DNA from: Bacilli bacterium
GTDB taxonomy: Bacteria > Bacillota_I > Bacilli_A > RF39 > UBA660
Reading direction: 5' to 3'
Length of the DNA stretch: 64,000 nucleotides
Assembly (NCBI GenBank): GCA_016283935.1
Contig: JAEENX010000013.1
Coordinates: forward strand, 161,759 to 225,758
A model generated the notes under the pieces. That model worked only from the letters and a program-made list of their open reading frames with translations. It searched no databases and had not been told where the DNA came from. Below, piece by piece: positions 25,490-32,921 of the stretch (position 1 is the stretch's first letter; every line of letters starts with the position of its first letter). The translations under genes and the position numbers were made by a program.

Positions 25490-26807
25490 AACTTTACTAG
25501 AAGAAAAAAACTATAAAGTATTAAAAATAGAATTATCAGAAATGAATAATTCTGACTTAGCTGAAATACTTGAAAATTTTGAACCAAATGAACTAATCAC
25601 TTTATTTAGATTAATGAAAAAAGATGATCAAGTAGAAGTATTTGCATTATTTGATAGTAATTTTTCTTCTGAATTATTAAGTTATTTTACTGATAAAGAA
25701 AAAGTATCATTAATTGAAGAGATGTCAACAGATGATGCCGTTGACGTACTAGAAGAAATGCCAGCAAATATTGTTGATAAGATACTTAGAAAATGTGATG
25801 CTGAAACAAGAAAAGATGTTAATAAACTTTTAAATTATAAAGAAGATTCTGCTGGTTCTTTAATGACAGTTGAATATGCAGAAATTAAAGGAAATGCAAC
25901 AGTTAGACAAGCAATTGATTACTTAAAGAAAGAACAAGATGAATTAGAAACTATTAACTACTTATTCGTTGTTGATGAAAAAAGAAAATTAAATGGTATA
26001 GTTCATTTAAAAGATTTATTATTTGCATCTCCTAAAAACAAGATTAAAACTATCATGGAAGAAATAGAGGTTTATGCAATAACATCAATGGACCAAGAAG
26101 AAGTAGCAGTTCTTTTCCAAAAGTATGATATTAACATTATGCCAGTTGTTGATTCTGAAAAGAGATTAGTTGGTATCATTACTATCGATGATGTTGTCGA
26201 TGTATTAGAAGAAGAAGCAACAGAAGATATGAAAAAGATGGCTGCCATCATTCCAGTTGATAAGCCATATGATAAAACTTCTGTATTTGAAACATTTAAA
26301 GCAAGAATTCCATGGCTACTTTTATTAATGGTATCAGCAACATTTACTGGAGCAATTATTACAGGTTTTGAATCTAAGTTAGCAAGCATGACAATACTAA
26401 CAGCATTCATTCCAATGCTAATGGATACAGGTGGAAATGCAGGTGGGCAATCATCAGTTTCTATCATTCGTGCTTTATCATTAAATCAAATTGAGTTTAA
26501 AGATATATTCAAAGTTGTATTTAAAGAATTTAGAGTTGCTATCTTATGTTCTGTTGTATTAGGTATATGTAATTTTATCAAATTAATGTTATTAGATAGA
26601 GTAGGACTAACTGTAGCATTAGCTGTATGCACTACATTATGTATTACAGTTATAATAGCTAAATTCATTGGAACCATATTACCAATATGTGCTAAGAAAA
26701 TAGGATTTGACCCAGCAGTAATGGCATCTCCATTTATTACTACAATAGTTGATGCATGTAGTTTATTAGTATATTTCCAAGTGGCTACTATGATTATTGG
26801 ACTATAA
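25473..26807 (+). CDS. mgtE: Magnesium transporter MgtE
   Basis: Mg2+ channel of 444 residues. The N-terminal MgtE_N superhelical domain (about 1-120) includes LIEEMSTDDAVDVLEEMP. A CBS pair (about 130-250) has the linker LMTVEYAEI and GIITIDDVVDVLEEEATEDM. Five membrane helices (about 275-444) include the pore signature MDTGGNAGGQSS. The family closes at high internal Mg2+ through the CBS/N domains. RBS CGGAGG lies inside the candidate leader ORF. No M-box riboswitch fits in the roughly 110-bp gap. A bidirectional terminator follows. Confidence 0.97.
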   Translation: MEERIRTLLEEKNYKVLKIELSEMNNSDLAEILENFEPNELITLFRLMKKDDQVEVFALFDSNFSSELLSYFTDKEKVSLIEEMSTDDAVDVLEEMPANIVDKILRKCDAETRKDVNKLLNYKEDSAGSLMTVEYAEIKGNATVRQAIDYLKKEQDELETINYLFVVDEKRKLNGIVHLKDLLFASPKNKIKTIMEEIEVYAITSMDQEEVAVLFQKYDINIMPVVDSEKRLVGIITIDDVVDVLEEEATEDMKKMAAIIPVDKPYDKTSVFETFKARIPWLLLLMVSATFTGAIITGFESKLASMTILTAFIPMLMDTGGNAGGQSSVSIIRALSLNQIEFKDIFKVVFKEFRVAILCSVVLGICNFIKLMLLDRVGLTVALAVCTTLCITVIIAKFIGTILPICAKKIGFDPAVMASPFITTIVDACSLLVYFQVATMIIGL

Positions 26808-26834
26808 AAAAACACGTATTACTACGTGTTTTAT
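26808..26834. terminator. Bidirectional terminator
   Basis: AAAACACGTA-ttac-TACGTGTTTT between mgtE and the convergent HAD gene. Confidence 0.85.
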
Positions 26835-27332
26835 TTATGCACAAATTTCTAATAAATCTAATAGGCTAAAAACTGTATCGTATTCTTTATATGTTTTATT
26901 AGTAAAATATAAACCAGTACCTCCAGCTTTTTGCCATTCATCAATATTATCTTTAAGATCATCGATTAATACTGAATTATTGATTTCATCAGCATAATTT
27001 GATTTATTTTCATAAGCAGGAACTCCAATAAATGGAATAGTAATTCCACAGCTTTGTAGGAATTCTCTTTTAATTCTTGCTTCATAATCATTATTTACTT
27101 TTGATAATATTCGTATATCTATTTTATCTTGTACTTTTTTTAAAATCTCAAGTGAATTGTTGATAGCCCTCTTTTTATTAATTACGTCTGATACATTCAT
27201 GTATCTAAATAATCTTCCATCATCGCATGTAAGATTATATTTAGCTCTAACATATCTATATATTGGCATTGTATCTAATATAACACCATCAAAATCTATA
27301 TAGAATGTTTGATCTTTATTTATAACAGACAT
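26835..27332 (-). CDS. HAD-superfamily hydrolase, 5'-nucleotidase-like
   Basis: 165 residues. HAD motif I is FYIDFDGVILDT (nucleophile and acid Asp). Motif II is probably RILSKVN and motif IV is VLIDDLKDNIDEW. The size and IDDLKDN ending resemble 5'(3')-deoxyribonucleotidase-type or small cap-less HADs. The substrate is not determinable. The ATG shares one base with the stop of the upstream XRE gene (TAATG), so the regulator and the hydrolase are translated together. Confidence 0.8.
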   Translation of the reverse strand: MSVINKDQTFYIDFDGVILDTMPIYRYVRAKYNLTCDDGRLFRYMNVSDVINKKRAINNSLEILKKVQDKIDIRILSKVNNDYEARIKREFLQSCGITIPFIGVPAYENKSNYADEINNSVLIDDLKDNIDEWQKAGGTGLYFTNKTYKEYDTVFSLLDLLEICA

Positions 27333-27556
27333 TATAGTAATTTATCAGCTTCATCATCAACATATTCTAAAATATCGCCAGGTTGGCATTTTAATATTTT
27401 ACAAATACGTTCTAATGTTGAAAATCTGATGGCTTTTGCCTTTCCAGTTTTTAAATTACTCATATTAGCATTAGTTATACCAACATTTTGAGCTAATTCA
27501 TTTAAACTAACTTTTCTATCAGCCATAACTCTATCAAGTCTAATAACAATACCCAT
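27332..27556 (-). CDS. Small XRE-family (YozG-like) transcriptional regulator
   Basis: 74 residues from the ATG at 27556; the track's GTG 12 bases upstream is probably part of the RBS. It is a single helix-turn-helix of Cro/C1 type: ADRKVSLNELAQNVGITNANMSNLKTGKAKAIRF, then LERICKILKCQPGDILEYV. The short one-domain form with 'CQPGDIL' is typical of YozG-like regulators common in Firmicutes. Targets unknown; autoregulation is plausible. Coupled to the HAD gene. Confidence 0.9.
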   Translation of the reverse strand: MGIVIRLDRVMADRKVSLNELAQNVGITNANMSNLKTGKAKAIRFSTLERICKILKCQPGDILEYVDDEADKLL

Positions 27557-27609
27557 TTTATCATCCACTTTCTTATTATATTATAACATATAATTATTGA
27601 TAATCAATA

Positions 27610-27849
27610 TTATTTTTTGTAATTTTCATAATAATCTCTTTCTTGTAAAACATCTAAAAGATTATTGATAATATCGTCTCCAGTTTCATTGAATATTTCT
27701 TCTAATTCGAATATTAATTCTCCAAGATTCTTACAATTAACATAATCAACATTATAGTTTTCTAATATATCAATTTGTTCTTGTGAAAGACTCAATGTTT
27801 TATTAACTTTCTTTAACATTGTATATTCAGGATTAATTTCAACATCCAT
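27610..27849 (-). CDS. Small acidic hypothetical protein
   Basis: 79 residues starting MDVEINPEYTMLKKVN at 27849, preceded by GAGGTG. The track's longer start lies upstream of that RBS and overlaps the neighbouring gene. Helical and acidic (LIFELEEIFNETGDDIINNLLDVLQERDYYENY), no membrane segment. Not recognised. Confidence 0.65.
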   Translation of the reverse strand: MDVEINPEYTMLKKVNKTLSLSQEQIDILENYNVDYVNCKNLGELIFELEEIFNETGDDIINNLLDVLQERDYYENYKK

Positions 27850-27879
27850 ATATAACACCTCGCATATATAATAACATAA

Positions 27880-27905
27880 AAAAAGATGGTTATTAACCAC
27901 CTAAT
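27880..27905 (-). terminator. Rho-independent terminator
   Basis: Minus strand GGTGGTT-aa-TAACCATC then TTTTTTT (one G-T pair), overlapping the stop of the 27893 gene. Confidence 0.7.
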
Positions 27906-28261
27906 ACACTTGAAACGTCGAAATTACCGATAAAGAAATATCCAGCAGCTACTATTATTGCAAATAGTAACATAAAGAATAAAACTGGTAAGAAATCAGT
28001 AATTTTAATCTTGCTATTTTTCTTTTTCTTTTCAGCAATGTTTTTAACAACTTCTGAAGCATGTTCTACTTTTTCTTCTTTAACATTTTTATTAGATAAA
28101 ACATCATTTAGAGGAATTAATCTAGTATCTACTAATTCTTCGTCTGTATCATAGTATTTTTCGCCATGAACTGATATAAGAACTTTTTCAACTTGATCAT
28201 CAAAATCATCTACTAAATTATTGTTAACATCAAATATTTTAATAGTTTGAGTATCATTCAT
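27893..28261 (-). CDS. Single-pass membrane protein, hypothetical
   Basis: 122 residues. A cytoplasmic part of about 85 residues contains IKIFDVNNNLVDDFDDQVEK and a Lys/Glu-rich stretch (VKEEKVEHASEVVKNIAEKKKK). One transmembrane helix follows (FLPVLFFMLLFAIIVAAGYFFI) and a short external tail ends SSVLGG. RBS AGGAGG. No recognised domain. Divergent from the helical-protein cluster that starts at 28382. Confidence 0.75.
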   Translation of the reverse strand: MNDTQTIKIFDVNNNLVDDFDDQVEKVLISVHGEKYYDTDEELVDTRLIPLNDVLSNKNVKEEKVEHASEVVKNIAEKKKKNSKIKITDFLPVLFFMLLFAIIVAAGYFFIGNFDVSSVLGG

Positions 28262-28325
28262 AAATCATTCCTCCTACGATAAGAATAATATCACAAAATA
28301 TATTTAAATACAATAAGATAATTTA

Positions 28326-28355
28326 TTGATTTTAGTACCAAAACTATGGTATTAT
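28326..28355 (+). promoter_or_regulatory. Promoter of the 28382 cluster with internal inverted repeat
   Basis: TTGATT (28326-28331), 18-bp spacer, TATTAT (28350-28355) with an extended TGn. TACCA-aaacta-TGGTA spans the spacer and -10, a possible operator. Confidence 0.5.
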
Positions 28356-28381
28356 TTATATATAATAAGGAGGTAGTTAAT

Positions 28382-29614
28382 ATGGCGACAAACAACATTG
28401 ATTCAAACTTTCGTGATCTTATTATTAAAGAAATTGATATTCGCATAGATGCTCTTTATAAAACACTTGGTGGAACTAATAGTGCAAGTGAATTTAAAAA
28501 GCTAAATGAAATATTAAGAAATTACACAGACAAAGATGCAACTGAATTAACTGCTTTTGATATTAAAGGAATGTCTGATTCAGACTATCAAGAAATTCTT
28601 AAAATAATTGGAGTACCAACACAAAGTACTACATTAATGCTAAGACAATATAAAGTATATTCTCAATCACTAGATGATAGAAATAATTATCAATTGTTTA
28701 ATGAAGCATTAGATTATTTAAATATGATCTCTACAAGAATATGTGAATATGCTAATGATTTCAAAACTATCACAGCTGATCGTGAAGATTATACAAAGGC
28801 TGAAACAGATAAATTATTAACACTAAAGGATATATTAAGTGATCAAACTAATTCAGTTATTCTTAATTTAGATGAAATTGATGAAATACTTGGTACATTA
28901 GGAATTACAACAAAACAAAGATGGCAAGTATTAGAATTAGTTGCACAACATAATGTTCAATCTTTACCTGGAAGAGTTGCAGATTTAGAAACATATAAGA
29001 AAGTATCAGATGCTCAAAAATATGTAAATAAATATTTGGAATTTGCAGAATTAGTTAAAGATTATGTTAATAAAAATGGTATAGATGTTGATACAGTACC
29101 ATTAACAGCTGATAAGATATGTGCATTATATGAAATACCAAATAAGAGTGTTGTTATAAACATTATAATTGGTGTAGTAAGTGGAGCATATTATAAAGAA
29201 TATCAAAATAGATTAGCAAGTATTGATCCTTCAGCAGAAGATGTTAAGAAGGATATTAATAGAATTTGCTCATTTGTAGTAAGTGATCAAAGAATTAAAT
29301 TAGATAATGCTGAAATTCTTGTAAGAAATAAATATGGTCAAATTATTGAAGCAATCGATAATAATGAAGATATATTCTCTTACAGTGATATTTACTTAAG
29401 TGATTATACTGATGAAGAATCATATGAAAAAGCTAAAGCTAAAAAATGTTTACCTATTATTTATTCACTAGCGCAAACATTAGATACATATAACTCTGAA
29501 AGAACTGGAGTTAAAGAAAAAGCTGAAGCTATGAGAATGATTACAAGTTTGGTAGATGCAAATAATGATATAGAAGACAAGAGATTTACTCCTAGTCTTA
29601 TGAGAGCAGCATAG
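28382..29614 (+). CDS. Unrecognised all-helical cytoplasmic protein A
   Basis: 410 residues from MATNNIDSNFRDLIIKEIDI at 28382 (RBS AAGGAGGTAG); the track's start 12 codons upstream has no RBS. Mostly alpha-helical, acidic, without Cys clusters, signal peptide or membrane helices. LDEIDEILGTLGITTKQRWQVLELVAQHNV looks helix-turn-helix-like but is not a convincing DNA-binding domain. First of three adjacent helical genes. No family recognised. Confidence 0.75.
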   Translation: MATNNIDSNFRDLIIKEIDIRIDALYKTLGGTNSASEFKKLNEILRNYTDKDATELTAFDIKGMSDSDYQEILKIIGVPTQSTTLMLRQYKVYSQSLDDRNNYQLFNEALDYLNMISTRICEYANDFKTITADREDYTKAETDKLLTLKDILSDQTNSVILNLDEIDEILGTLGITTKQRWQVLELVAQHNVQSLPGRVADLETYKKVSDAQKYVNKYLEFAELVKDYVNKNGIDVDTVPLTADKICALYEIPNKSVVINIIIGVVSGAYYKEYQNRLASIDPSAEDVKKDINRICSFVVSDQRIKLDNAEILVRNKYGQIIEAIDNNEDIFSYSDIYLSDYTDEESYEKAKAKKCLPIIYSLAQTLDTYNSERTGVKEKAEAMRMITSLVDANNDIEDKRFTPSLMRAA

Positions 29615-29650
29615 AATAAAAAAAGAAGAATAATAAAAGGGTGTTGAAAT

Positions 29651-31027
29651 ATGAATGAAGGAAAGGAAATACTATTAAAGGCATTAGATAGTAAACGTAA
29701 ATCCATAACTGGAACACGTGGAAATGACCTAGTATTCAATGGAATTAATTTAGTACAAGTAGCTGAATCATTAGATAATAGTATTGATAATCTTTCTAAT
29801 GTTTCAGATGGTATCATCGATAAAGTTATAACTGAAAATGAACTTGATGAAAATACTCGTAAAAAATTATTACAATTAAGAGATTTATTAATAGGTAAAA
29901 GAGATTATAATTTATCTATTAAAATAACTAAAGATTATGAAGAAGCTTTTGCAAAATTTAAAAAAGCTTTAATATCTAATATTGAAGAAAAAAATCCTGG
30001 TATAGTAGGTGCAACTTCGATATTAAATACTATTACAGAAATTAGAAGACAAGTTTCTAATAATGAAATTATAAAAGATTTTGATTCAATAGAAAAAATA
30101 GTAGAAGATTATAATGCTAATAACTTTGATACAAATATGTTAAAAGTTATGAGATTTATAAATGAACATAATTTAAGTATATTAGATGATAAAAAAGAAA
30201 TAATATCATCATTTGATATTAAATATACTGAATCACCCAAGTTACCTCAATTAATTGATGAAATACTTGAAAAGATTGATGTAGATTACACTAAACTAGA
30301 ACCTGCATTAATTGAAGAATTAAAACAAAAAGATGAAACTGAATTTGCAACAGTATATAGTTTAATAAGAAAGAATAAAGTAGAAGACTATGGTATTCTT
30401 CACTTATTAAAGAAAACTGAAAAAGAATTAAGAGTAGTTTTAATGTTATATGCAACTCCAGAAAGTATTAAAGGTGTAGTTGATTCACTAAAAGATGAAG
30501 ATGGAAATGTTAATGTTAAACTATTAAAGTTTGCATTAGAACATGTTATATCTATATTCTTAGATAAAGAAAACAATTTATACAGACCTAAATATAAAGA
30601 TTATGAAGCTAATATTAAATTATTAAAAGATTTAGGAATTAACTTTAAAACATTAATTACAAGACATCCATTATTTTTGATTATTAATAATGATGTTTTA
30701 TCTTATACATTAACTTATGCTGAACAACAAGGTGCAGATAAGAAGAAGTTAATAAATAAATGTTATAAATCATTAGCATTAGATCCATCTAATGTTATTC
30801 AAAATATAGATATACTTAAAGGATTCGGAGTAGACATGAATGATTACTTCAAAAATTGTAAGGACAACTATACTTTATTAAAAGTACATAACTTACAAAA
30901 GAGTATAAACGAAATAATCATGAATTATAATGTTAATCCAGATCCATTCAATTATACTGAAATGAGTAAAGTGTTATCAGGATTAGTATATAAGAGTGCA
31001 CTAGAAAGTGAAGGTAACAATGATTGA
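29651..31027 (+). CDS. Unrecognised helical protein B with mTERF-like repeats near the C-terminus
   Basis: 458 residues, all-helical. In about residues 315-410 there are two or three units of the type LLKDLGINFKTLITRHPLF and ILKGFGVDMNDYFKNC. These resemble the LxxLGhxxxxLxxxxPxLL pattern of mTERF repeats, which bind nucleic acid in organelles. The match is by eye and weak. RBS AAAGGGTG. The gene ends in TGA, one of only two in the window, overlapping the next start. Confidence 0.7.
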   Translation: MNEGKEILLKALDSKRKSITGTRGNDLVFNGINLVQVAESLDNSIDNLSNVSDGIIDKVITENELDENTRKKLLQLRDLLIGKRDYNLSIKITKDYEEAFAKFKKALISNIEEKNPGIVGATSILNTITEIRRQVSNNEIIKDFDSIEKIVEDYNANNFDTNMLKVMRFINEHNLSILDDKKEIISSFDIKYTESPKLPQLIDEILEKIDVDYTKLEPALIEELKQKDETEFATVYSLIRKNKVEDYGILHLLKKTEKELRVVLMLYATPESIKGVVDSLKDEDGNVNVKLLKFALEHVISIFLDKENNLYRPKYKDYEANIKLLKDLGINFKTLITRHPLFLIINNDVLSYTLTYAEQQGADKKKLINKCYKSLALDPSNVIQNIDILKGFGVDMNDYFKNCKDNYTLLKVHNLQKSINEIIMNYNVNPDPFNYTEMSKVLSGLVYKSALESEGNND

Positions 31028-31319
31028 TTATATTAAGGAATATGGTGTAGCAACCATTGATTATGAATATATATTACATAATGTTAAATCAGATATTCTA
31101 GAATTAATAAAACTATCTGAGACATCAGTTAGAGAAGTACTTTCATTTTATAATTCAATCGGATTATATGAAGAAATAAGTACAATTATTATTCATAGAC
31201 CTGATTTAATACTTACTCAATTAAATGTATTAGAAGAAGCAATTAAAAAAGTTAGGGTTAATGCATTTGTTGGAATGGTAAGAAATGATATTGATAACCT
31301 AATTATATTAGGTATATAA
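31020..31319 (+). CDS. Small helical protein C with one mTERF-like unit
   Basis: 99 residues from the ATG at 31020 (SD GAAGG); the track's GTG at 31008 is upstream. It overlaps gene B by 8 bp. The unit VLSFYNSIGLYEEISTIIIHRPDLILTQLNVLEEAI has the same L-x(4)-GL-x(10)-P-x-L spacing seen in protein B. It could be a detached or partner module. No known family. Followed by a terminator, so genes A, B and C form one transcription unit. Confidence 0.65.
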   Translation: MIDYIKEYGVATIDYEYILHNVKSDILELIKLSETSVREVLSFYNSIGLYEEISTIIIHRPDLILTQLNVLEEAIKKVRVNAFVGMVRNDIDNLIILGI

Positions 31320-31347
31320 AAAATAGCTAATATAGCTATTTTTTTAT
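31319..31347 (+). terminator. Rho-independent terminator of the helical cluster
   Basis: AAATAGCT-aata-TAGCTATTTTTTT immediately after the stop of gene C. Confidence 0.8.
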
Positions 31348-31359
31348 TTAGGAGGAATA

Positions 31360-32583
31360 ATGAAAAAACTTTTATGGATTATTTTTATATTAATTATATT
31401 ATTAATGATTTTACCATTAATAAGTGTTTATGCATTAGAACTTCCTAATGTAAATTCAGATACAGTATTAATATATGATATAAATGAAGATAAAATCTTA
31501 TTTAATAAAAATGGTGATAGACAAAGAGAAATAGCTTCATTAACAAAAATGATTACAGTTTATACTGCATTAGATTATGAAAAAGATTTAAACAAAGAAA
31601 TAACTATAAATGATTTTATGAGATGGGCAGTTAATCCAGAATTATCGGTTCATAAAATACAAACTGGAGAAGTATATACAGTTGATGAATTATTACATAT
31701 GTGTATGTTAGAATCAGCAGCAGATGCATGTATGGCAGTTGCATTTGATATAAAAGGTTCTGAATCAGGTATGGCTGAACTTGTTAATAACAAAGCAAAA
31801 GAATTAGGAATGATACATTCCAATTTTATAAATATAACAGGATTAGATAATTCAAATAATTATTCTACTGCTGAAGATTTATTATTATTTTTAAAAGTAG
31901 CGTTAAAAAATGATACTTATCGAGAAATATTTACTAATAAAAAATATTTATTAAGAAACGGTAATTATATATATCCAACTATCAGTGGATTATCTCAAAT
32001 ATTTAAATTAGATATGTCTAAAATATTAGGTGATAAAACTGGATTCACAGATCCAGCAGGATTATGTTTAGCTTCACTTATCAAAATAGAGGATCATGAA
32101 ATGATTATGATTACTTTAGGAGCACCTCCAGTTTTAAAAGAAGGATATCATGTTAAAGATGCAGATATATTATTAAGATTTTTAGAAGATAATTACAATT
32201 ATGAAGTTCTTTATAATAAGGATGAAGTTATCAAATCTTTAAATATAGAATTATCAGAACAAGAAACATACGATATAAAAGTAAGTGAAGATGTAAAAAA
32301 ATATTTACCATCAGATTATGATAGATCTTTAATATCATATAAATATGAAGGAAAAGAATTATTATCATATTTAGATAAACATGGAGATAAGATAGGAACT
32401 GTTAAATATTATTATAATAATGAATTATTATATGAACAAGAAGTTGTGTTAAATGAAGAAATAAACATATCTATTCCTAAAGTGTTAAATAAATATAAAG
32501 TATATTTAATAATAGGTTTTATTCTTATTGTATTATTAATTCTAATGATAAGATTATTACATAAGAATAAGAATGGTAGATAA
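31360..32583 (+). CDS. D-alanyl-D-alanine carboxypeptidase (peptidase S11, DacA-like)
   Basis: 407 residues. N-terminal membrane anchor (KKLLWIIFILIILLMILPLI), then the catalytic domain with SLTK (Ser60, the SXXK nucleophile and Lys) and KTGFT (226-228, KTG). The second motif is SAAD at 119, where most enzymes have SGN/SAN. A C-terminal beta region and a membrane helix (VYLIIGFILIVLLILMIRLL) follow. It removes the terminal D-Ala of peptidoglycan pentapeptides. Directly after the TAA the same frame stays open for 37 codons and encodes another membrane helix (see findings). RBS AGGAGG. Confidence 0.92.
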   Translation: MKKLLWIIFILIILLMILPLISVYALELPNVNSDTVLIYDINEDKILFNKNGDRQREIASLTKMITVYTALDYEKDLNKEITINDFMRWAVNPELSVHKIQTGEVYTVDELLHMCMLESAADACMAVAFDIKGSESGMAELVNNKAKELGMIHSNFINITGLDNSNNYSTAEDLLLFLKVALKNDTYREIFTNKKYLLRNGNYIYPTISGLSQIFKLDMSKILGDKTGFTDPAGLCLASLIKIEDHEMIMITLGAPPVLKEGYHVKDADILLRFLEDNYNYEVLYNKDEVIKSLNIELSEQETYDIKVSEDVKKYLPSDYDRSLISYKYEGKELLSYLDKHGDKIGTVKYYYNNELLYEQEVVLNEEINISIPKVLNKYKVYLIIGFILIVLLILMIRLLHKNKNGR

Positions 32584-32697
32584 TATAGCAAAGGTAAAAA
32601 AAAGAAATCAACTAAAGTATTTATAATAACAGGACTATTAATTACTATATCATTATTAATAACAGCAATGTCTATTATGTTATCTATCGATTTATAA
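32584..32697 (+). other. In-frame extension of dacA beyond its stop (readthrough or decayed segment)
   Basis: Same frame as dacA. After TAA it reads YSKGKKKKSTKVFIITGLLITISLLITAMSIML..., then TAA at 32695. It is a basic stretch plus one hydrophobic helix, the pattern of a membrane-anchoring tail. No RBS or early ATG suggests an independent gene. Confidence 0.5.
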
Positions 32698-32725
32698 TTG
32701 ATTATTTTCTATAATTTGATACAAT
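32698..32725 (+). promoter_or_regulatory. tRNA-Glu promoter
   Basis: TTGATT (32698-32703), 16-bp spacer, TACAAT (32720-32725). The predicted start near 32732 falls at the edge of an inverted repeat. Confidence 0.6.
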
Positions 32726-32728
32726 TAT

Positions 32729-32747
32729 ATATGTCCAATGGACATAT
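32729..32747 (+). repeat. Perfect inverted repeat in the tRNA 5' leader
   Basis: ATATGTCC-aat-GGACATAT, two 8-base arms and a 3-base loop, ending directly before the first base of the tRNA. Confidence 0.8.
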
Positions 32748-32824
32748 GGTGCGTTGGTGAAGTGGTTTAACACATAACCCTCTCAAGGTTACATTCACGA
32801 GTCCGAATCTCGTACGCATCACCA
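32748..32824 (+). tRNA. tRNA-Glu (anticodon CUC), CCA encoded
   Basis: Cloverleaf by hand: acceptor GGTGCGT/ACGCATC (one G-T), D-stem GTG/CAC, anticodon stem TAACC/GGTTA with loop CTCTCAA, T-stem ACGAG/CTCGT with loop TCCGAAT, discriminator A and genomic CCA. Anticodon CUC reads GAG. The D-arm GGTGAAGTGGTTTAACAC is typical of tRNA-Glu. In an A+T-rich genome with few GAG codons a CUC isoacceptor is a supplementary tRNA. Confidence 0.93.
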
Positions 32825-32834
32825 TTTTGATAAT

Positions 32835-32864
32835 AACTAGGTTTAAAACCTAGTTTTATTTTTT
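32835..32864 (+). terminator. Terminator after tRNA-Glu
   Basis: AACTAGGTTT-aa-AACCTAGTTTTATTTTTT. Confidence 0.85.
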
Positions 32865-32921
32865 GACAAAATATAATGTTTTCTTTATAATATTATCCCA
32901 ATGAAAAAGGGGCTAATTAAT

